This document shows positions 53,767 to 63,526 of a stretch of 64,000 nucleotides of DNA, one piece after another. The DNA lies in assembly GCF_007997085.1 (NCBI RefSeq), contig NZ_VORR01000003.1, positions 59,227 to 123,226 of the forward strand, given 5' to 3'. The translations under genes and the position numbers were made by a program. Position 1 is the stretch's first letter. The number at the start of each line of letters is the position of its first letter. The notes below the pieces were generated by a model. The model made no database searches. It was given only the letters and a program-made list of their open reading frames with translations, and was not told the origin of the DNA. Origin of the DNA: Polaribacter sp. IC066 (GTDB lineage Bacteria > Bacteroidota > Bacteroidia > Flavobacteriales > Flavobacteriaceae).

Positions 53767-55002
53767 TTACCTTCTTAACATCCAAGAAGCAGGATCTAGT
53801 TTATTGGTGTTTTGTAACAGCACAAAAACGAGCGTTGTTTTACCCGTAATTTTATCCGTAAATATCTTCCCTATCTTTTGCCCTGTGATTATTTTATCGC
53901 CTTTTTGAACATAAGAATTCTCTAAATTATTGTAAGAAGTAATGTAGTTTCCGTGTCGTATCATCACGTTTTTTGTTCCGCCAGAACCCACTAAAATGTT
54001 TAAAACTTCTCCGTTAAAAATAGCGTTAGCACTGCTACCTTTACTGGTAACAATATGCAAACCTGTGCCATTAATTATAATTCCTGGAAATGAAGGATGC
54101 GATTGTTTCCCAAACCTTCTAACCACCACGCCCTCTTGAATTGGCCATGGTAGTTTTCCTTTATTCAATTCGAATTTTGCAGCTAGTGCTTTTGCTTCCG
54201 GACTTAATATAAACTCGTTTTTCTTGGTAGCTGCGGGTTTATCTTTTAATTTAGAGAGCGCCAATCTGTTAGCGCTCGCAATTTCTTCTTTTACTATTTT
54301 ATCTATTCTTGCCGCAATTCGCTTTTCTTCTTTAACTTTCTGCTGAATCTCTCTTTTGTATTTGCCTTCTTTCTTTTTAATGGTTGTAATAAGACCTTCT
54401 TGTTTCTTTCTATCTACTTCTATTGCTGCTTTTTGATCTTTTTCTACCAAAATCAAGGTATCCTTTACACGTTTTTGATAGCCTAAAGAATCGTTTAATT
54501 TTTTAATATAAACAGCTTGTACAAGAATTTCTTCACCTTGTTTTTTTCTAAAAGATGTATATTGTTTCATATACTCTAAACGTTTGTACGCTTGGTAAAA
54601 ATTTTGTGAAGACAACAAAAACATTGTTCTACTTTGTTGCGATTTACTCTTATAAGACTTGTAAATCATTGCCGCATAATCTGCCTTTAAATCTTCTAAA
54701 CTCTTGTTCAGTTTTTGCAGTTTACGCTGATTGGTTCTAATTCCTTTTGATAAAAGTTGTGCTTCTAAATTAATGGTATTGATCAATTTATTTCTGACAT
54801 CAATTTTTTGTTTGATGTCTTTTAACTCTTCTAATGCATTTTTTTCTTTCCTTATTTCACTAAAAAGCAACGTATTCAGCTTGGTGATTTCTACTCTATA
54901 TTTTTTGCGCTGCAACTCTAACTGCTCTTTTGTTTGACTAAAAGAAGAAAAACTCATCAAAAAAATCAACGAAAAAATTATATGAAACTTTAAAGTACCC
55001 AT
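53767..55002 (-). CDS. EnvC-like murein hydrolase activator (M23 fold, inactive site)
   Basis: A 411-residue periplasmic protein: signal peptide (to FSSFSQ, about residue 23), a long coiled coil (about 24-265, rich in Lys and Glu) and a C-terminal LytM/M23 domain (about 285-411). The zinc ligands are missing: the usual HxH-type strand is TLVFVLLQ and the first His/Asp motif is GTGLHIVTSKGS. It therefore should activate amidases rather than cut peptidoglycan itself, as EnvC does at the division site. It is the last gene of an envelope operon (53767-57772), joined to the DUF4292 gene by a one-base overlap. Confidence 0.9.
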   Translation of the reverse strand: MGTLKFHIIFSLIFLMSFSSFSQTKEQLELQRKKYRVEITKLNTLLFSEIRKEKNALEELKDIKQKIDVRNKLINTINLEAQLLSKGIRTNQRKLQKLNKSLEDLKADYAAMIYKSYKSKSQQSRTMFLLSSQNFYQAYKRLEYMKQYTSFRKKQGEEILVQAVYIKKLNDSLGYQKRVKDTLILVEKDQKAAIEVDRKKQEGLITTIKKKEGKYKREIQQKVKEEKRIAARIDKIVKEEIASANRLALSKLKDKPAATKKNEFILSPEAKALAAKFELNKGKLPWPIQEGVVVRRFGKQSHPSFPGIIINGTGLHIVTSKGSSANAIFNGEVLNILVGSGGTKNVMIRHGNYITSYNNLENSYVQKGDKIITGQKIGKIFTDKITGKTTLVFVLLQNTNKLDPASWMLRR

Positions 55003-55772
55003 TAAAACTTTAACTCTTTATAACCGCTTGGTATATTAAAAGACATCTCTACCGCTGTATCAAAAACAACCGTTTTATAAATCAAATCTATTGTTGTAAC
55101 CCTTTTTGAGTTTTTTGCTTTTATTTGAACCTGTGAAGGAAAAATTTCAGTATCGATTAAATTATAAGAAGGATAATCGATCTCTAAACGCAAATTATTA
55201 TCGGCATTGATAATAGCTTGTTGATTTAATTTAAAATGAGCTGGGTTGATGGTGAAAAAAATATCAAACAATTCAGTTTGCTTTTCTGGCGATAAAACAT
55301 ACGTGTTATTTCCAATTTTTACCTCTTGTTCTTCTTCTTTTACATTTATTAAAGACTGCCCTAAAAACAGATTTTGCAACTGCTCAAAATTAATCTTAAC
55401 ACCGAGTAACTGTTCTAACATCGAAAAATCGCCTTCAAAATAATTTTTAAAAACCGATGAATAGTACCGCACTGAAGTTGGAGTAATTTCTGCTTTAAAA
55501 ATTGTGAGAAATTTAGTTCCTTTTAACCAAATAACTTCATCTTTTTTAATTTTCATGCTTACCGACAAACTTTGATTTGTTTTTTCATTATCAAAATTAA
55601 CCTTTAGTTTCGCATCAATCGTCTTTCTATCAAAATTAGCGGCTATATGCTTTCTTGCTACTTTTTTCGCAGACATATCTTTGGCTATTGCCTTGACATT
55701 CATCATATTTTTTGTTGATTTACAAGAAGTGAGTATCATTGTAAAAAGAAGTATGTATTTTAAAAATCTCAT
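55002..55772 (-). CDS. DUF4292-family lipoprotein
   Basis: A 256-residue lipoprotein (LTSC, Cys17). After the leader it is strand-rich, with IDAKLKVNFDNEKTNQSLSV and MKIKKDEVIWLKGTKFLTIF, a pattern similar to LolA/LolB-like lipoprotein-handling folds; DUF4292 itself has no established function. The gene lies between the TPR gene (4 bp upstream) and the EnvC-like gene (overlapping by one base), an order I know as usual in flavobacteria. A role in outer-membrane biogenesis is inferred from fold and company. Confidence 0.85.
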   Translation of the reverse strand: MRFLKYILLFTMILTSCKSTKNMMNVKAIAKDMSAKKVARKHIAANFDRKTIDAKLKVNFDNEKTNQSLSVSMKIKKDEVIWLKGTKFLTIFKAEITPTSVRYYSSVFKNYFEGDFSMLEQLLGVKINFEQLQNLFLGQSLINVKEEEQEVKIGNNTYVLSPEKQTELFDIFFTINPAHFKLNQQAIINADNNLRLEIDYPSYNLIDTEIFPSQVQIKAKNSKRVTTIDLIYKTVVFDTAVEMSFNIPSGYKELKF

Positions 55773-55775
55773 GAA

Positions 55776-56756
55776 TTAACTTTTCAATTTTTCAGCTTTT
55801 AGCTTGTATTTATTTTGGTCTTTTCTATTTCCTAAACCTTGATAGGCTCTTGACATTTCTTGGTAAAAATTAGCTTCCATAATATCTTCTATCACAAAAT
55901 CAATACCATTTTGTAACACCGAAAGTGCCTTTTTATGATCTTTTAAATCGTTTAAAGCTTTCCCTTTCATTAAATAAACATAAGGCTGTGCCGGAAATAG
56001 AGAAATACCTTCATCGCTATATTTTAATAAAACAGCGGGTTTATCATCAGAAATTTTTAAAATTTGCTCTAAAACTTGATAAGATTTATCGCTACTAAAC
56101 CGATCTTCTAAAGCGCTAATATCGGTTAATTTTACCTCTTTAACGAGATCAGATTTTCTTGCCTCTAAACTTGTTTTAAGCCTTTTTAGGTTTGATGATA
56201 ATGAATTTTCAGTTTCTAAAGTGTTCATTAAAGAAATCGCTTTTTTATATTGCCGATCGTATAAATAAAGTCTAACCAAAAATTCTTTTTCTTTAGGTTC
56301 GGCTGTTATTATTTTTTGCTGAACAATAATAGCCTCTTTAAAATTTCTATCTTTTTGATGAATTTTTACCAAATGTTTTAACATCCAAATATTATCAGCA
56401 TCTTGCTCTAACGCTCTGTTAATATATTCTTTGGCTAATAAAATATTGTTTAAAAATAAATAATTTTTTGAAAATTCAAAAAAAACAGCCACGTTACTCG
56501 TTAAAAGCTGATTGCAGTTTTCTAGATTTTCTAGGGCTTTTTGATAATTGCCTATTGATTTTTGAGACAAGGCCTTAAAAAAGAATTGCTGAAATTTTAA
56601 ATCTGCCGCTTCTGTTAAATCTTCAATTTCAAGAATACTATCTTGCCCGTTTACTTGCATTGAGAAAAGAAAAATAAAAAATGAGAAGAACGTCAATTTA
56701 AAAAAATAAAATTGACTTCCTTTACTTGCTTTTATATTCTTTACTATACAAGTCAT
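55776..56756 (-). CDS. Periplasmic tetratricopeptide-repeat protein
   Basis: A 326-residue protein with a signal sequence preceded by a basic N-region (residues 17-38, cleavage after VNGQ) and at least four TPR-like helix pairs, e.g. AADLKFQQFFFKALSQKSIG, NYQKALENLENCNQL, LAKEYINRALEQDADN and HKKALSVLQNGIDFV. The ATG at 56754-56756 shares a base with the stop of the nucleotidyltransferase gene (TAATG), so they are translated together. It probably scaffolds a protein complex in the periplasm; partners could be its operon neighbours. Confidence 0.85.
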   Translation of the reverse strand: MTCIVKNIKASKGSQFYFFKLTFFSFFIFLFSMQVNGQDSILEIEDLTEAADLKFQQFFFKALSQKSIGNYQKALENLENCNQLLTSNVAVFFEFSKNYLFLNNILLAKEYINRALEQDADNIWMLKHLVKIHQKDRNFKEAIIVQQKIITAEPKEKEFLVRLYLYDRQYKKAISLMNTLETENSLSSNLKRLKTSLEARKSDLVKEVKLTDISALEDRFSSDKSYQVLEQILKISDDKPAVLLKYSDEGISLFPAQPYVYLMKGKALNDLKDHKKALSVLQNGIDFVIEDIMEANFYQEMSRAYQGLGNRKDQNKYKLKAEKLKS

Positions 56757-57772
56757 TATGTTAGTTCTGTATAATCACCAATGCTTACAGAGGTAAATTT
56801 ACCGTTATACTTTGCATGGTTGCCAATCATTGCATTGTCTAAATTAGCATTAGAAATCGTTACGTTTGTCTGAATTAATGAATTCACAATCGTAGATTTT
56901 GTAACCACACTATTTTCACCAATAGAAACATACGGCCCTATTTTACTATCTTTTAAAACAACATTTTTACCAATATAACAAGGCTGAATGATTTCTGAAT
57001 TTTCTAAAACCACATCATCAGAAACTAAATTATTGCCAGCTTCATGTTCAAATTGTAAAGTTTGCTTATTGGTATCTACTGTTGGGTCTTTCTTTCCACA
57101 ATCCATCCAAGAAGTTACTTTACCCGGCATAAATTTAGCACCTTGTTGTTTTAAAGATTCTAAAACATTTGTTAATTGATATTCATCATTCTCTTTTAAG
57201 TCATTATCGATTAAATATTGAATTTCTTCTAATACTTTCTCACCACTTTTAAAATAATAAATACCAATAATTGCCAAATCAGAAACAAATTCTTTTGGTT
57301 TTTCAATAAAATCGGTAATCACGCCATCCTCTAATTTTACCACTCCAAATGCACTTGGGTTTTCAACTTCTTTAACCCAAATAGCGCCATCTGCATGCAC
57401 ATCTAACGTAAAATCTGCTTTAAACAAAGTATCTGCATATGCCACTACACAAGGACCGCTCAAAGATTCTTTTGCACAATAAATTGCGTGCGCAGTTCCC
57501 ATCGCTTCGTGCTGAATATACACAGAGCCTTTAGCGCCCAATTTATAAGCAATATTCAATAATTTTTCTTTCGTATCGCCAGGAAATCCTTTTGCTGTAG
57601 TTCCTATTACAAAAGCTATTTCTTCTATTTCTTCATCAATTACAGCCGCAATATCTTCTACCAAACGTTGTACAATGGGTTTACCCGCAATAACCGTTAA
57701 AGGTTTAGGAACTGTAAGTGTATGAGGTCTTAAACGAGAGCCAATACCGGCCATAGGAACAATAATTTTCAT
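56756..57772 (-). CDS. Sugar-nucleotide pyrophosphorylase (NDP-sugar synthase)
   Basis: A 338-residue nucleotidyltransferase that makes an NDP-sugar from a sugar 1-phosphate. The N-terminal G-x-G-x-R motif is MAGIGSRLRPHTLTVPKPL, with the metal Asp in VVAYADTLF. Residues 260-338 form a hexapeptide-type left-handed helix (PCYIGKNVVLKDSKIGPYVS). The general family covers glucose-1-phosphate thymidylyltransferases and related enzymes; which sugar and base are used cannot be decided. It is the first gene of the envelope operon. Confidence 0.9.
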   Translation of the reverse strand: MKIIVPMAGIGSRLRPHTLTVPKPLTVIAGKPIVQRLVEDIAAVIDEEIEEIAFVIGTTAKGFPGDTKEKLLNIAYKLGAKGSVYIQHEAMGTAHAIYCAKESLSGPCVVAYADTLFKADFTLDVHADGAIWVKEVENPSAFGVVKLEDGVITDFIEKPKEFVSDLAIIGIYYFKSGEKVLEEIQYLIDNDLKENDEYQLTNVLESLKQQGAKFMPGKVTSWMDCGKKDPTVDTNKQTLQFEHEAGNNLVSDDVVLENSEIIQPCYIGKNVVLKDSKIGPYVSIGENSVVTKSTIVNSLIQTNVTISNANLDNAMIGNHAKYNGKFTSVSIGDYTELT

Positions 57773-57882
57773 ATAATATTTTTAAATTAAATAGGCTTGC
57801 AAGATACCATTAATTAAGACATGCTAAAGATTGTTTTTCTTAATTTGGAGCGTAACAAAAGTATTTCTAAAAACATTCTTCT

Positions 57883-57945
57883 CCCTGTTTACCGGTAGAC
57901 GCCTCCTTGTTTACCGGTAGACGCAAATATCATGGTAAACAAGGA
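57883..57945. repeat. Intergenic direct and inverted repeat
   Basis: TGTTTACCGGTAGACGC occurs twice within 40 bp, and a partly inverted copy (GGTAAACAAGG) follows at 57934-57944. A variant of the same theme lies in repeat copy 1 (CTTCCGGCAGACAGG near 2935). Such elements recur between genes in flavobacteria. The rest of the 320-bp gap shows only the ABC-F promoter region. Confidence 0.6.
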
Positions 57946-58093
57946 TTGACAAGTGCTTTTATTTTCTATATCTTTAACGTGTACAAAGAAAGAAAAAATG
58001 TTGTCCCCCAACTAATAATCGTTTGTTTATAAATGATATCAAAAACTCGAGTTAACGCTTGGGTTTTTTGTTTCTTTGCAAAAAATAAAACTT

Positions 58094-59962
58094 GTGAATT
58101 ATTTATCTGTAGAAAACATCTCTAAATCTTATGGAGAGAGAGTACTTTTTGAAGACATCTCATTTGGAATTAGTAAAGACCAAAAGGTTGCTTTTGTTGC
58201 TAAAAACGGAAGTGGAAAAACTTCTATATTAAATATTATTGCCAATTTAGATGTACCAGATTCTGGGCAAGTGGTTAGTAGAAAAGGAATTAGCATTGCT
58301 TATTTGGCTCAAAAGGACGATATAAATCCTGATTTGACTATTGAAGAAACCATTTTTGCTACGGATAACAAAATACTTACTATTGTAAATCAATATGAAA
58401 AAGCCCTAAAAAATCTTGATAATGCTGATGCATATCAGGCTGCCTTCGATTTAATGGATCAGCACAATGCTTGGGATTTTGAAACGCAATACAGACAAAT
58501 TTTATCAAAATTAAAATTAGACGATTTAACGTTAAAAGTAGGATCGCTTTCTGGCGGACAAAAAAAACGGCTGTCTTTAGCGATTGTTTTAATCAACAAA
58601 CCAGATTTACTAATTCTTGATGAGCCAACCAATCATTTAGATTTAGAAATGATAGAATGGTTAGAAGCCTTTTTTGCAAAAGAAAAAATCACACTTTTTA
58701 TGGTAACCCATGATCGTTACTTTTTAGAACGTGTTTGTGATGAAATTTTAGAGTTAGATGAAGGCAAAATATACAAATACAAAGGAAATTATTCTTACTA
58801 TTTACAAAATAAAGAAGAACGTTTAGCTTTAGAGGCTACCAATTTAGGAAAAGCAAAAAGCTTATTTAAAAAGGAATTAGAATGGATGCGAAAGCAACCA
58901 AAGGCTAGAACTACAAAATCTAAATCTAGAATTGATGATTTTCATCAGATAAAAGACAAAGCGCATCAGCGTAGAAAAGACCATACCGTTCAGTTAGAAA
59001 TTAATATGGAACGTTTAGGAAGCAAAATTTTAGAGCTTCATAAATTGCAAAAATCTTTTGGCGATAAAGTTATTTTAGACAATTTCGACTATGTTTTTAA
59101 ACGTGGAGAACGCATCGGAATTATTGGTAAAAACGGAACAGGAAAATCTTCTTTCTTAAATATTATTACCGAAAAAGCTCCTGTAGATGGCGGTAAAGTT
59201 GTTATTGGAGAAACCATTAAGTTTGGCTATTACACACAATCAGGAATCAATATTAAAGCAGGACAAAAAGTAATTGAAGTTGTAAAAGAGTTTGGAGAAT
59301 TTATTCCGCTTACCAAAGGAAGAAAAATTTCTGCTTCTCAATTATTAGAGCGTTTTTTGTTTGATAAAAAGAAACAATATGATTTTGTTGAAAAACTTTC
59401 TGGAGGAGAACAAAAACGTTTGTATTTATGTGCCGTTTTAATACAAAATCCTAACTTTTTAATTTTAGATGAACCTACAAACGATTTAGATGTAGTTACC
59501 TTAAATGTATTAGAAAGCTTTTTATTAGATTTTCCTGGAAACTTATTAGTGGTATCTCACGATCGTTATTTTATGGATAAGATTGTAGATGCACTTTTTG
59601 TCTTTAGAGGCGAAGGCGTTGTAGAAAATTTTCCGGGAAATTATTCAGATTTTAGAGCCTATGAAAATTCTACCGATAATGAAATAGAAGAAAAGCCTGT
59701 TGAGAAATTGGAAGAGAAAAAGGTTGAAAAAAAGAAATCAAAAAACACCTTAAGTTTTGATGAAAAAAGAGAATTTGGCTCTTTAGAAACAGAAATAGAA
59801 AGACTTCAAAAAAGAAAATTAAAAATCGAAAATCAGTTTTTAAATGTAGAAATTGCTACAGATAATATTCCTGAAAAATCTGAAGAGTTGCAAGAAATTG
59901 CAGCTGAATTAGAGCAAAAAGAAGAGCGTTGGTTAGAGCTTTCTATGAAATTAGAAGAGTAA
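58094..59962 (+). CDS. ABC-F family ATPase (Uup-like)
   Basis: A 622-residue soluble protein with two ABC domains and no membrane segment. Walker A sites are AKNGSGKTS and GKNGTGKSS, signatures LSGGQKKRLSLA and LSGGEQKRLYLC, and Walker B sites LLILDEPTNHLDL and FLILDEPTNDLDV. The linker holds a Lys/Arg-rich stretch and the C-terminus a coiled coil (about 545-622), the Uup arrangement. ABC-F proteins act on the ribosome or on nucleic acids. I start at GTG 58094 (NYLSVENISKSYGE); the TTG at 58076 lies within a probable promoter. Confidence 0.93.
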   Translation: MNYLSVENISKSYGERVLFEDISFGISKDQKVAFVAKNGSGKTSILNIIANLDVPDSGQVVSRKGISIAYLAQKDDINPDLTIEETIFATDNKILTIVNQYEKALKNLDNADAYQAAFDLMDQHNAWDFETQYRQILSKLKLDDLTLKVGSLSGGQKKRLSLAIVLINKPDLLILDEPTNHLDLEMIEWLEAFFAKEKITLFMVTHDRYFLERVCDEILELDEGKIYKYKGNYSYYLQNKEERLALEATNLGKAKSLFKKELEWMRKQPKARTTKSKSRIDDFHQIKDKAHQRRKDHTVQLEINMERLGSKILELHKLQKSFGDKVILDNFDYVFKRGERIGIIGKNGTGKSSFLNIITEKAPVDGGKVVIGETIKFGYYTQSGINIKAGQKVIEVVKEFGEFIPLTKGRKISASQLLERFLFDKKKQYDFVEKLSGGEQKRLYLCAVLIQNPNFLILDEPTNDLDVVTLNVLESFLLDFPGNLLVVSHDRYFMDKIVDALFVFRGEGVVENFPGNYSDFRAYENSTDNEIEEKPVEKLEEKKVEKKKSKNTLSFDEKREFGSLETEIERLQKRKLKIENQFLNVEIATDNIPEKSEELQEIAAELEQKEERWLELSMKLEE

Positions 59963-60115
59963 ATAAATGATTATTTTGCACAGATTCTTGTAGAAATCTA
60001 GAGGATGTGCGAGGTATTTATTTTTACAAAACTTAACAAAGATTATAGTTTTTGATTCTAGTAAAATTTTCCTATTTAAAATAATTGCTTAAATTTTAAA
60101 AAAAATAGAATTAAA

Positions 60116-60331
60116 ATGGAAACTATTCGAATTGATATACTAAATCCAAAAGCAAAAAAGCTTTTAATTGGTTTAGCCGATTTAAATCTTATTAAGATTA
60201 GTAAAACTGAAAATGATTCTGATTTTTCTTCATTACTAAAAAAATTAAGAAATAAAAATAATGATGAAATTACACTTGAAGAAATCACAAAAGAAGTTGA
60301 GGAAGTGAGACAATCACGTTATGAAAAGTAA
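60116..60331 (+). CDS. Antitoxin of a PIN-type toxin-antitoxin pair
   Basis: A 71-residue protein (METIRIDILNPKAKKLLIGL) with a predicted strand-helix start and a charged helical end (EEITKEVEEVRQSRYE). It overlaps the start of the PIN toxin gene by 11 bp, the normal geometry for type II pairs in which the antitoxin comes first. Its N-terminus should bind the operator and its C-terminal helix should cover the toxin active site. Its identification depends mainly on the neighbour. Confidence 0.8.
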   Translation: METIRIDILNPKAKKLLIGLADLNLIKISKTENDSDFSSLLKKLRNKNNDEITLEEITKEVEEVRQSRYEK

Positions 60332-60728
60332 GAAAATAATACTTGATACGAACCTTTGGATTAGTTTTCTCATTTCAAATAATTTACATCAGCTCAACAA
60401 ATTAATCAAAAACAAGAAAATTATTTTAATCTTTTCTGATGAATTAATCGAGGAGTTTATCGATGTTGTAAGGAGTCCAAAATTTAAAAAATATTTTCAA
60501 AAATCTGATATTGAGAAAATGCTTAAATATTTTGACCAATACGGAGAAATAGCAAAAGTAGCATCAAATATTCAAATTTGTAGAGATAAGAAAGATAATT
60601 TTCTACTGAACCTATCTATAGATTCTAAAGCATATTTTTTAATTACAGGAGACAATGATTTATTAGTTTTACAAAAAATTAAACACACACAAATTATAAC
60701 ATTCTCTGATTTTATTGAACAATCTTAA
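60321..60728 (+). CDS. PIN-domain ribonuclease toxin
   Basis: A 135-residue PIN-fold nuclease of the PIN_3-like group (COG1569 type). The acidic magnesium ligands are visible: Asp9 in ILDTNLW, Glu in SDELIEEF, the Asp pair in CRDKKDN and the last Asp in ITGDNDLL. It should cleave RNA unless bound by the antitoxin encoded immediately upstream. All acidic positions are intact, so the toxin is probably active. The pair stands alone between the ABC-F gene and the exonuclease gene. Confidence 0.9.
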   Translation: MKSKKIILDTNLWISFLISNNLHQLNKLIKNKKIILIFSDELIEEFIDVVRSPKFKKYFQKSDIEKMLKYFDQYGEIAKVASNIQICRDKKDNFLLNLSIDSKAYFLITGDNDLLVLQKIKHTQIITFSDFIEQS

Positions 60729-60729
60729 A

Positions 60730-61449
60730 TTAATCAACACTTACAATATCTTTATCTTCAATTAAGTTTTCATTATTAAAACGCAGTAAGATCTGTGCCA
60801 CGGCAATGGTATCTTTTTCGCAATACGTTACAATTCTTTGTAAATTTTTTTCTTTATAATATACATCTGCAACCTCACTGCCATCAATATCATCTTTTGG
60901 TGACGGAATGCCTAGAATTGAAGTCAATAATTTAAGGGAGGTATAATGTTTATAATCGCCAAATTTCCATAATTCTAAAGTGTCTATATGCGGCACTTCC
61001 CAGGGTTTCTTTCCGAATAAATTTAGCTTTTTAGGTAATTCTATTTGATGCATAATCATTCTTCTAGCTATAAAAGGGAAATCGAATTCTTTACCGTTAT
61101 GGGCACATAAAACATTTGCTTGTTTTGAAAAGTGTTTATCTAACACAACTTTAAAGTCGGTTAAAAGCAGATGCTCATCATCACCAAAAAAAGAGGTAAT
61201 TCTTAACTGTTTGCTTTCTTCTACATCTACAAAGTAGCCAACAGAAATACATATTATTTTTCCGAATTCTGCCCAAATACCAGCTCTTCCATAAAACTGT
61301 TCTGCTGTAAACTCATCCTTACGTTGGTACTGTGTTTTCTTCTCAAAAAGACCTTGCATTTCTTTTGAAAGTAAATTCCAATTTTCTTTTTCAGGAACGG
61401 TTTCAATATCTAAAAATAAAATATTATTTAATGTGTACGTAAGATTCAT
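60730..61449 (-). CDS. 3'-5' exonuclease, PolB-like family
   Basis: A 239-residue DnaQ-superfamily exonuclease similar to the PolB-type predicted exonucleases. Catalytic motifs are ILFLDIETVP (Exo I), LCAHNGKEFDFPFIARRM (Exo II) and RIVTYCEKDTIAVAQILLRF (Exo III). It should remove nucleotides from 3' ends of DNA or RNA. It is convergent with the PIN toxin gene, 1 bp from its stop. Confidence 0.92.
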   Translation of the reverse strand: MNLTYTLNNILFLDIETVPEKENWNLLSKEMQGLFEKKTQYQRKDEFTAEQFYGRAGIWAEFGKIICISVGYFVDVEESKQLRITSFFGDDEHLLLTDFKVVLDKHFSKQANVLCAHNGKEFDFPFIARRMIMHQIELPKKLNLFGKKPWEVPHIDTLELWKFGDYKHYTSLKLLTSILGIPSPKDDIDGSEVADVYYKEKNLQRIVTYCEKDTIAVAQILLRFNNENLIEDKDIVSVD

Positions 61450-61493
61450 AGCGTATTATTTTTTCCTTTTCTAGCGAAAGATACTAAAAATAA

Positions 61494-61523
61494 AAAAGCT
61501 CCAAAAATTAATTTGAAGCTTTT
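61494..61523 (-). terminator. Terminator of the T9SS cargo gene
   Basis: AAAAGCTCCAAA (61494-61505) pairs with TTTGAAGCTTTT (61512-61523) with one G-T pair; on the minus strand a T-rich run follows. It is 24 bp past the stop of the T9SS protein gene. Confidence 0.7.
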
Positions 61524-61546
61524 AAGTTTTATTAGAAGATAACGAA

Positions 61547-63526
61547 TTATCTAATTACTAATTTAGAAGTAGCTGTTTTTGTTCCTTCTGTTACTTTTAA
61601 AATATAAAGACCCGCAGAAATTGATGAAACATCAACATTTGATTGTATACCAGAAAATCTTGATGAAAGCACTCTTTTACCTAATACGTTAAAAATAGAA
61701 ACTTCTTTTGTCTCTGAACTATTACTTTTAATTGTAAAGATGTTGTTAGTAACAGGGTTTGGATAGGTTGTGAAACCTTCTATGGAAGTATTACGAACAG
61801 ATGCCGTAGTATTTGCATAAGAACCAATAGGAAAAGGCACTGTTGCCGTTGCATTATTAGTACCACCTTCTAAACCGTCAACACCGCTATAAGTCCAATT
61901 TTCGGTAGTAAAAGTAGTACCATCAGGACTTGTATTCGATTTTCTATACGCCCATCCATCTAAATAATCATAAACTTGCCCTGAAAAATCATTATTAACA
62001 TCACCAAAAACATCAATTATTTGTCCGTTTTCATACAATTCAATAGCATCATCTCCATTAATTCCCATTGAACCAGAAGTATAAGTTGGATTCATTCCAA
62101 AAAATGTATTAAAACCTTCTTCTTCTGTAGAAACATATATAAAAGTTCCGGCAGTTGCTGAACCAGCAGGAAAAGCAAATTCTACAGTACCCGCAGTAGA
62201 ACCACCACCATTAGAAACAGAGCTCACACCAAATGAAGATAAATCTGCAACATCTTTTAAAACGTAAACTTCAATACCTTTTGGATTTCCGCCAGTTAAT
62301 GAACCGTCATAAACCCCTGTAATTACTATACTATTCGTTGTTCCTCCAAAAACAGTACCGTTCACTGTAATCATACCATCTGCTACACCTGCAGAAGAAA
62401 TAGTAATATCTCCGGTATAGCTACCTAGTGTTAAACCTGCTTTTAAACGAGCATACACCGTAGTTTCCGCTACTGAGCCTGAACTAGGTGTTATCGTTAC
62501 CGCATCTGCAAATCCATTTGCTGTTGTTAAAGAAACTTCGTAGTTTGCTGCAGCAGTAACCATAAGATCACCTGTTAAGAACAAGCCCTCAACTGTAAAT
62601 GTTTGCTCTTCGGATGGAAGTGCGTCACTTTCAACATAATTAAAATCATTTAAGAATGCTGTATACGAAAATTGCGCCTCTGCAGGGCTAATTTCACCAG
62701 ACAAAGCAACTGTTTCATCATCTGCACCCGCAGAAGTTATTACAATATTACCAGCATACGTATTTACTGCCAAACTTGCTTTTAAACGAACATAAACATC
62801 CGTAGAAGTAATTACGCCATTTGTTTGAGTAAGTGTAAATGACTCTGTAAAAGTACCTCCTGAAGCTAAAGAAACTTCAAAACTTGCTGGAGCTGTAACA
62901 AGAATATCTTCTGTTAAATTTGTTCCTCCAACTGAAAAATCCTTTTCTGCTGATGGACCGTTACCAAAAAAGTAATCTAATTCTGAAATTTCAGAACCAT
63001 TAGTAACTGTAACAGATGGGGCAGCACTTGGAGCTGTCCAAGTTATATCATCAATAATAACTTGCTTCGAAGTTGTATTTACGATTTCTATAATCACATC
63101 ACCAGATATATTGATACCAGAAACTGTAAAGGTTTGTTCATTAAAATCATCGAAAGGGGTCGAAGTTCCTTTAGAAACTCCATTTATAAAAAGTTCAACT
63201 TGCCTATCGCCACCGCCTGTAAAACCTTTATATAATTTCACAGAAAAATCTCCAATTCCGCCAACTATTGTGCTCGACGTAATTTTACTGTTATCAGAAA
63301 CCCTTCTTAACATTATCGCTGGTAAAGAAATACCAGAGTTATTAGAATCGCCATTTGCATCTCTTGACCCTAAATAAGTCCAAGTAACTCCACCCGCACC
63401 AACAAAACTATCGTCTGAATAAGAGCTTGGCAGTGTTGCATCTGTAAATGTTTCTGATCCCTGACAAAAAGAAACAGCACTAAAACAAAGTGTCATTAAT
63501 AAAGTAAAAATGTAATTTTTTTTCAT
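61547..63526 (-). CDS. Secreted multidomain protein with type IX secretion sorting domain
   Basis: A 659-residue secreted protein. It has a Sec signal peptide (to FCQG, about residue 22), a jelly-roll-like domain (about 25-170), two tandem Ig-like repeats of about 95 residues (PASFEVSLASGGTFTESF, then ANYEVSLTTANGFADAV), a lamin-tail-like domain (about 395-560, ITGVYDGSLTGGNPKGIEVY) and a C-terminal T9SS sorting domain (FTTYPNPVTNNIFTIKS to SAGLYILKV and TSKLVIR). It should be exported to the cell surface. No catalytic site is visible; adhesion is possible. Confidence 0.9.
   Translation of the reverse strand: MKKNYIFTLLMTLCFSAVSFCQGSETFTDATLPSSYSDDSFVGAGGVTWTYLGSRDANGDSNNSGISLPAIMLRRVSDNSKITSSTIVGGIGDFSVKLYKGFTGGGDRQVELFINGVSKGTSTPFDDFNEQTFTVSGINISGDVIIEIVNTTSKQVIIDDITWTAPSAAPSVTVTNGSEISELDYFFGNGPSAEKDFSVGGTNLTEDILVTAPASFEVSLASGGTFTESFTLTQTNGVITSTDVYVRLKASLAVNTYAGNIVITSAGADDETVALSGEISPAEAQFSYTAFLNDFNYVESDALPSEEQTFTVEGLFLTGDLMVTAAANYEVSLTTANGFADAVTITPSSGSVAETTVYARLKAGLTLGSYTGDITISSAGVADGMITVNGTVFGGTTNSIVITGVYDGSLTGGNPKGIEVYVLKDVADLSSFGVSSVSNGGGSTAGTVEFAFPAGSATAGTFIYVSTEEEGFNTFFGMNPTYTSGSMGINGDDAIELYENGQIIDVFGDVNNDFSGQVYDYLDGWAYRKSNTSPDGTTFTTENWTYSGVDGLEGGTNNATATVPFPIGSYANTTASVRNTSIEGFTTYPNPVTNNIFTIKSNSSETKEVSIFNVLGKRVLSSRFSGIQSNVDVSSISAGLYILKVTEGTKTATSKLVIR

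Noticed and set aside
58076..58093. TTG start for the ABC-F gene at 58076
   Set aside because: The TTG is part of a TTTCTTTG -7-like element; GTG at 58094 gives the normal family N-terminus.
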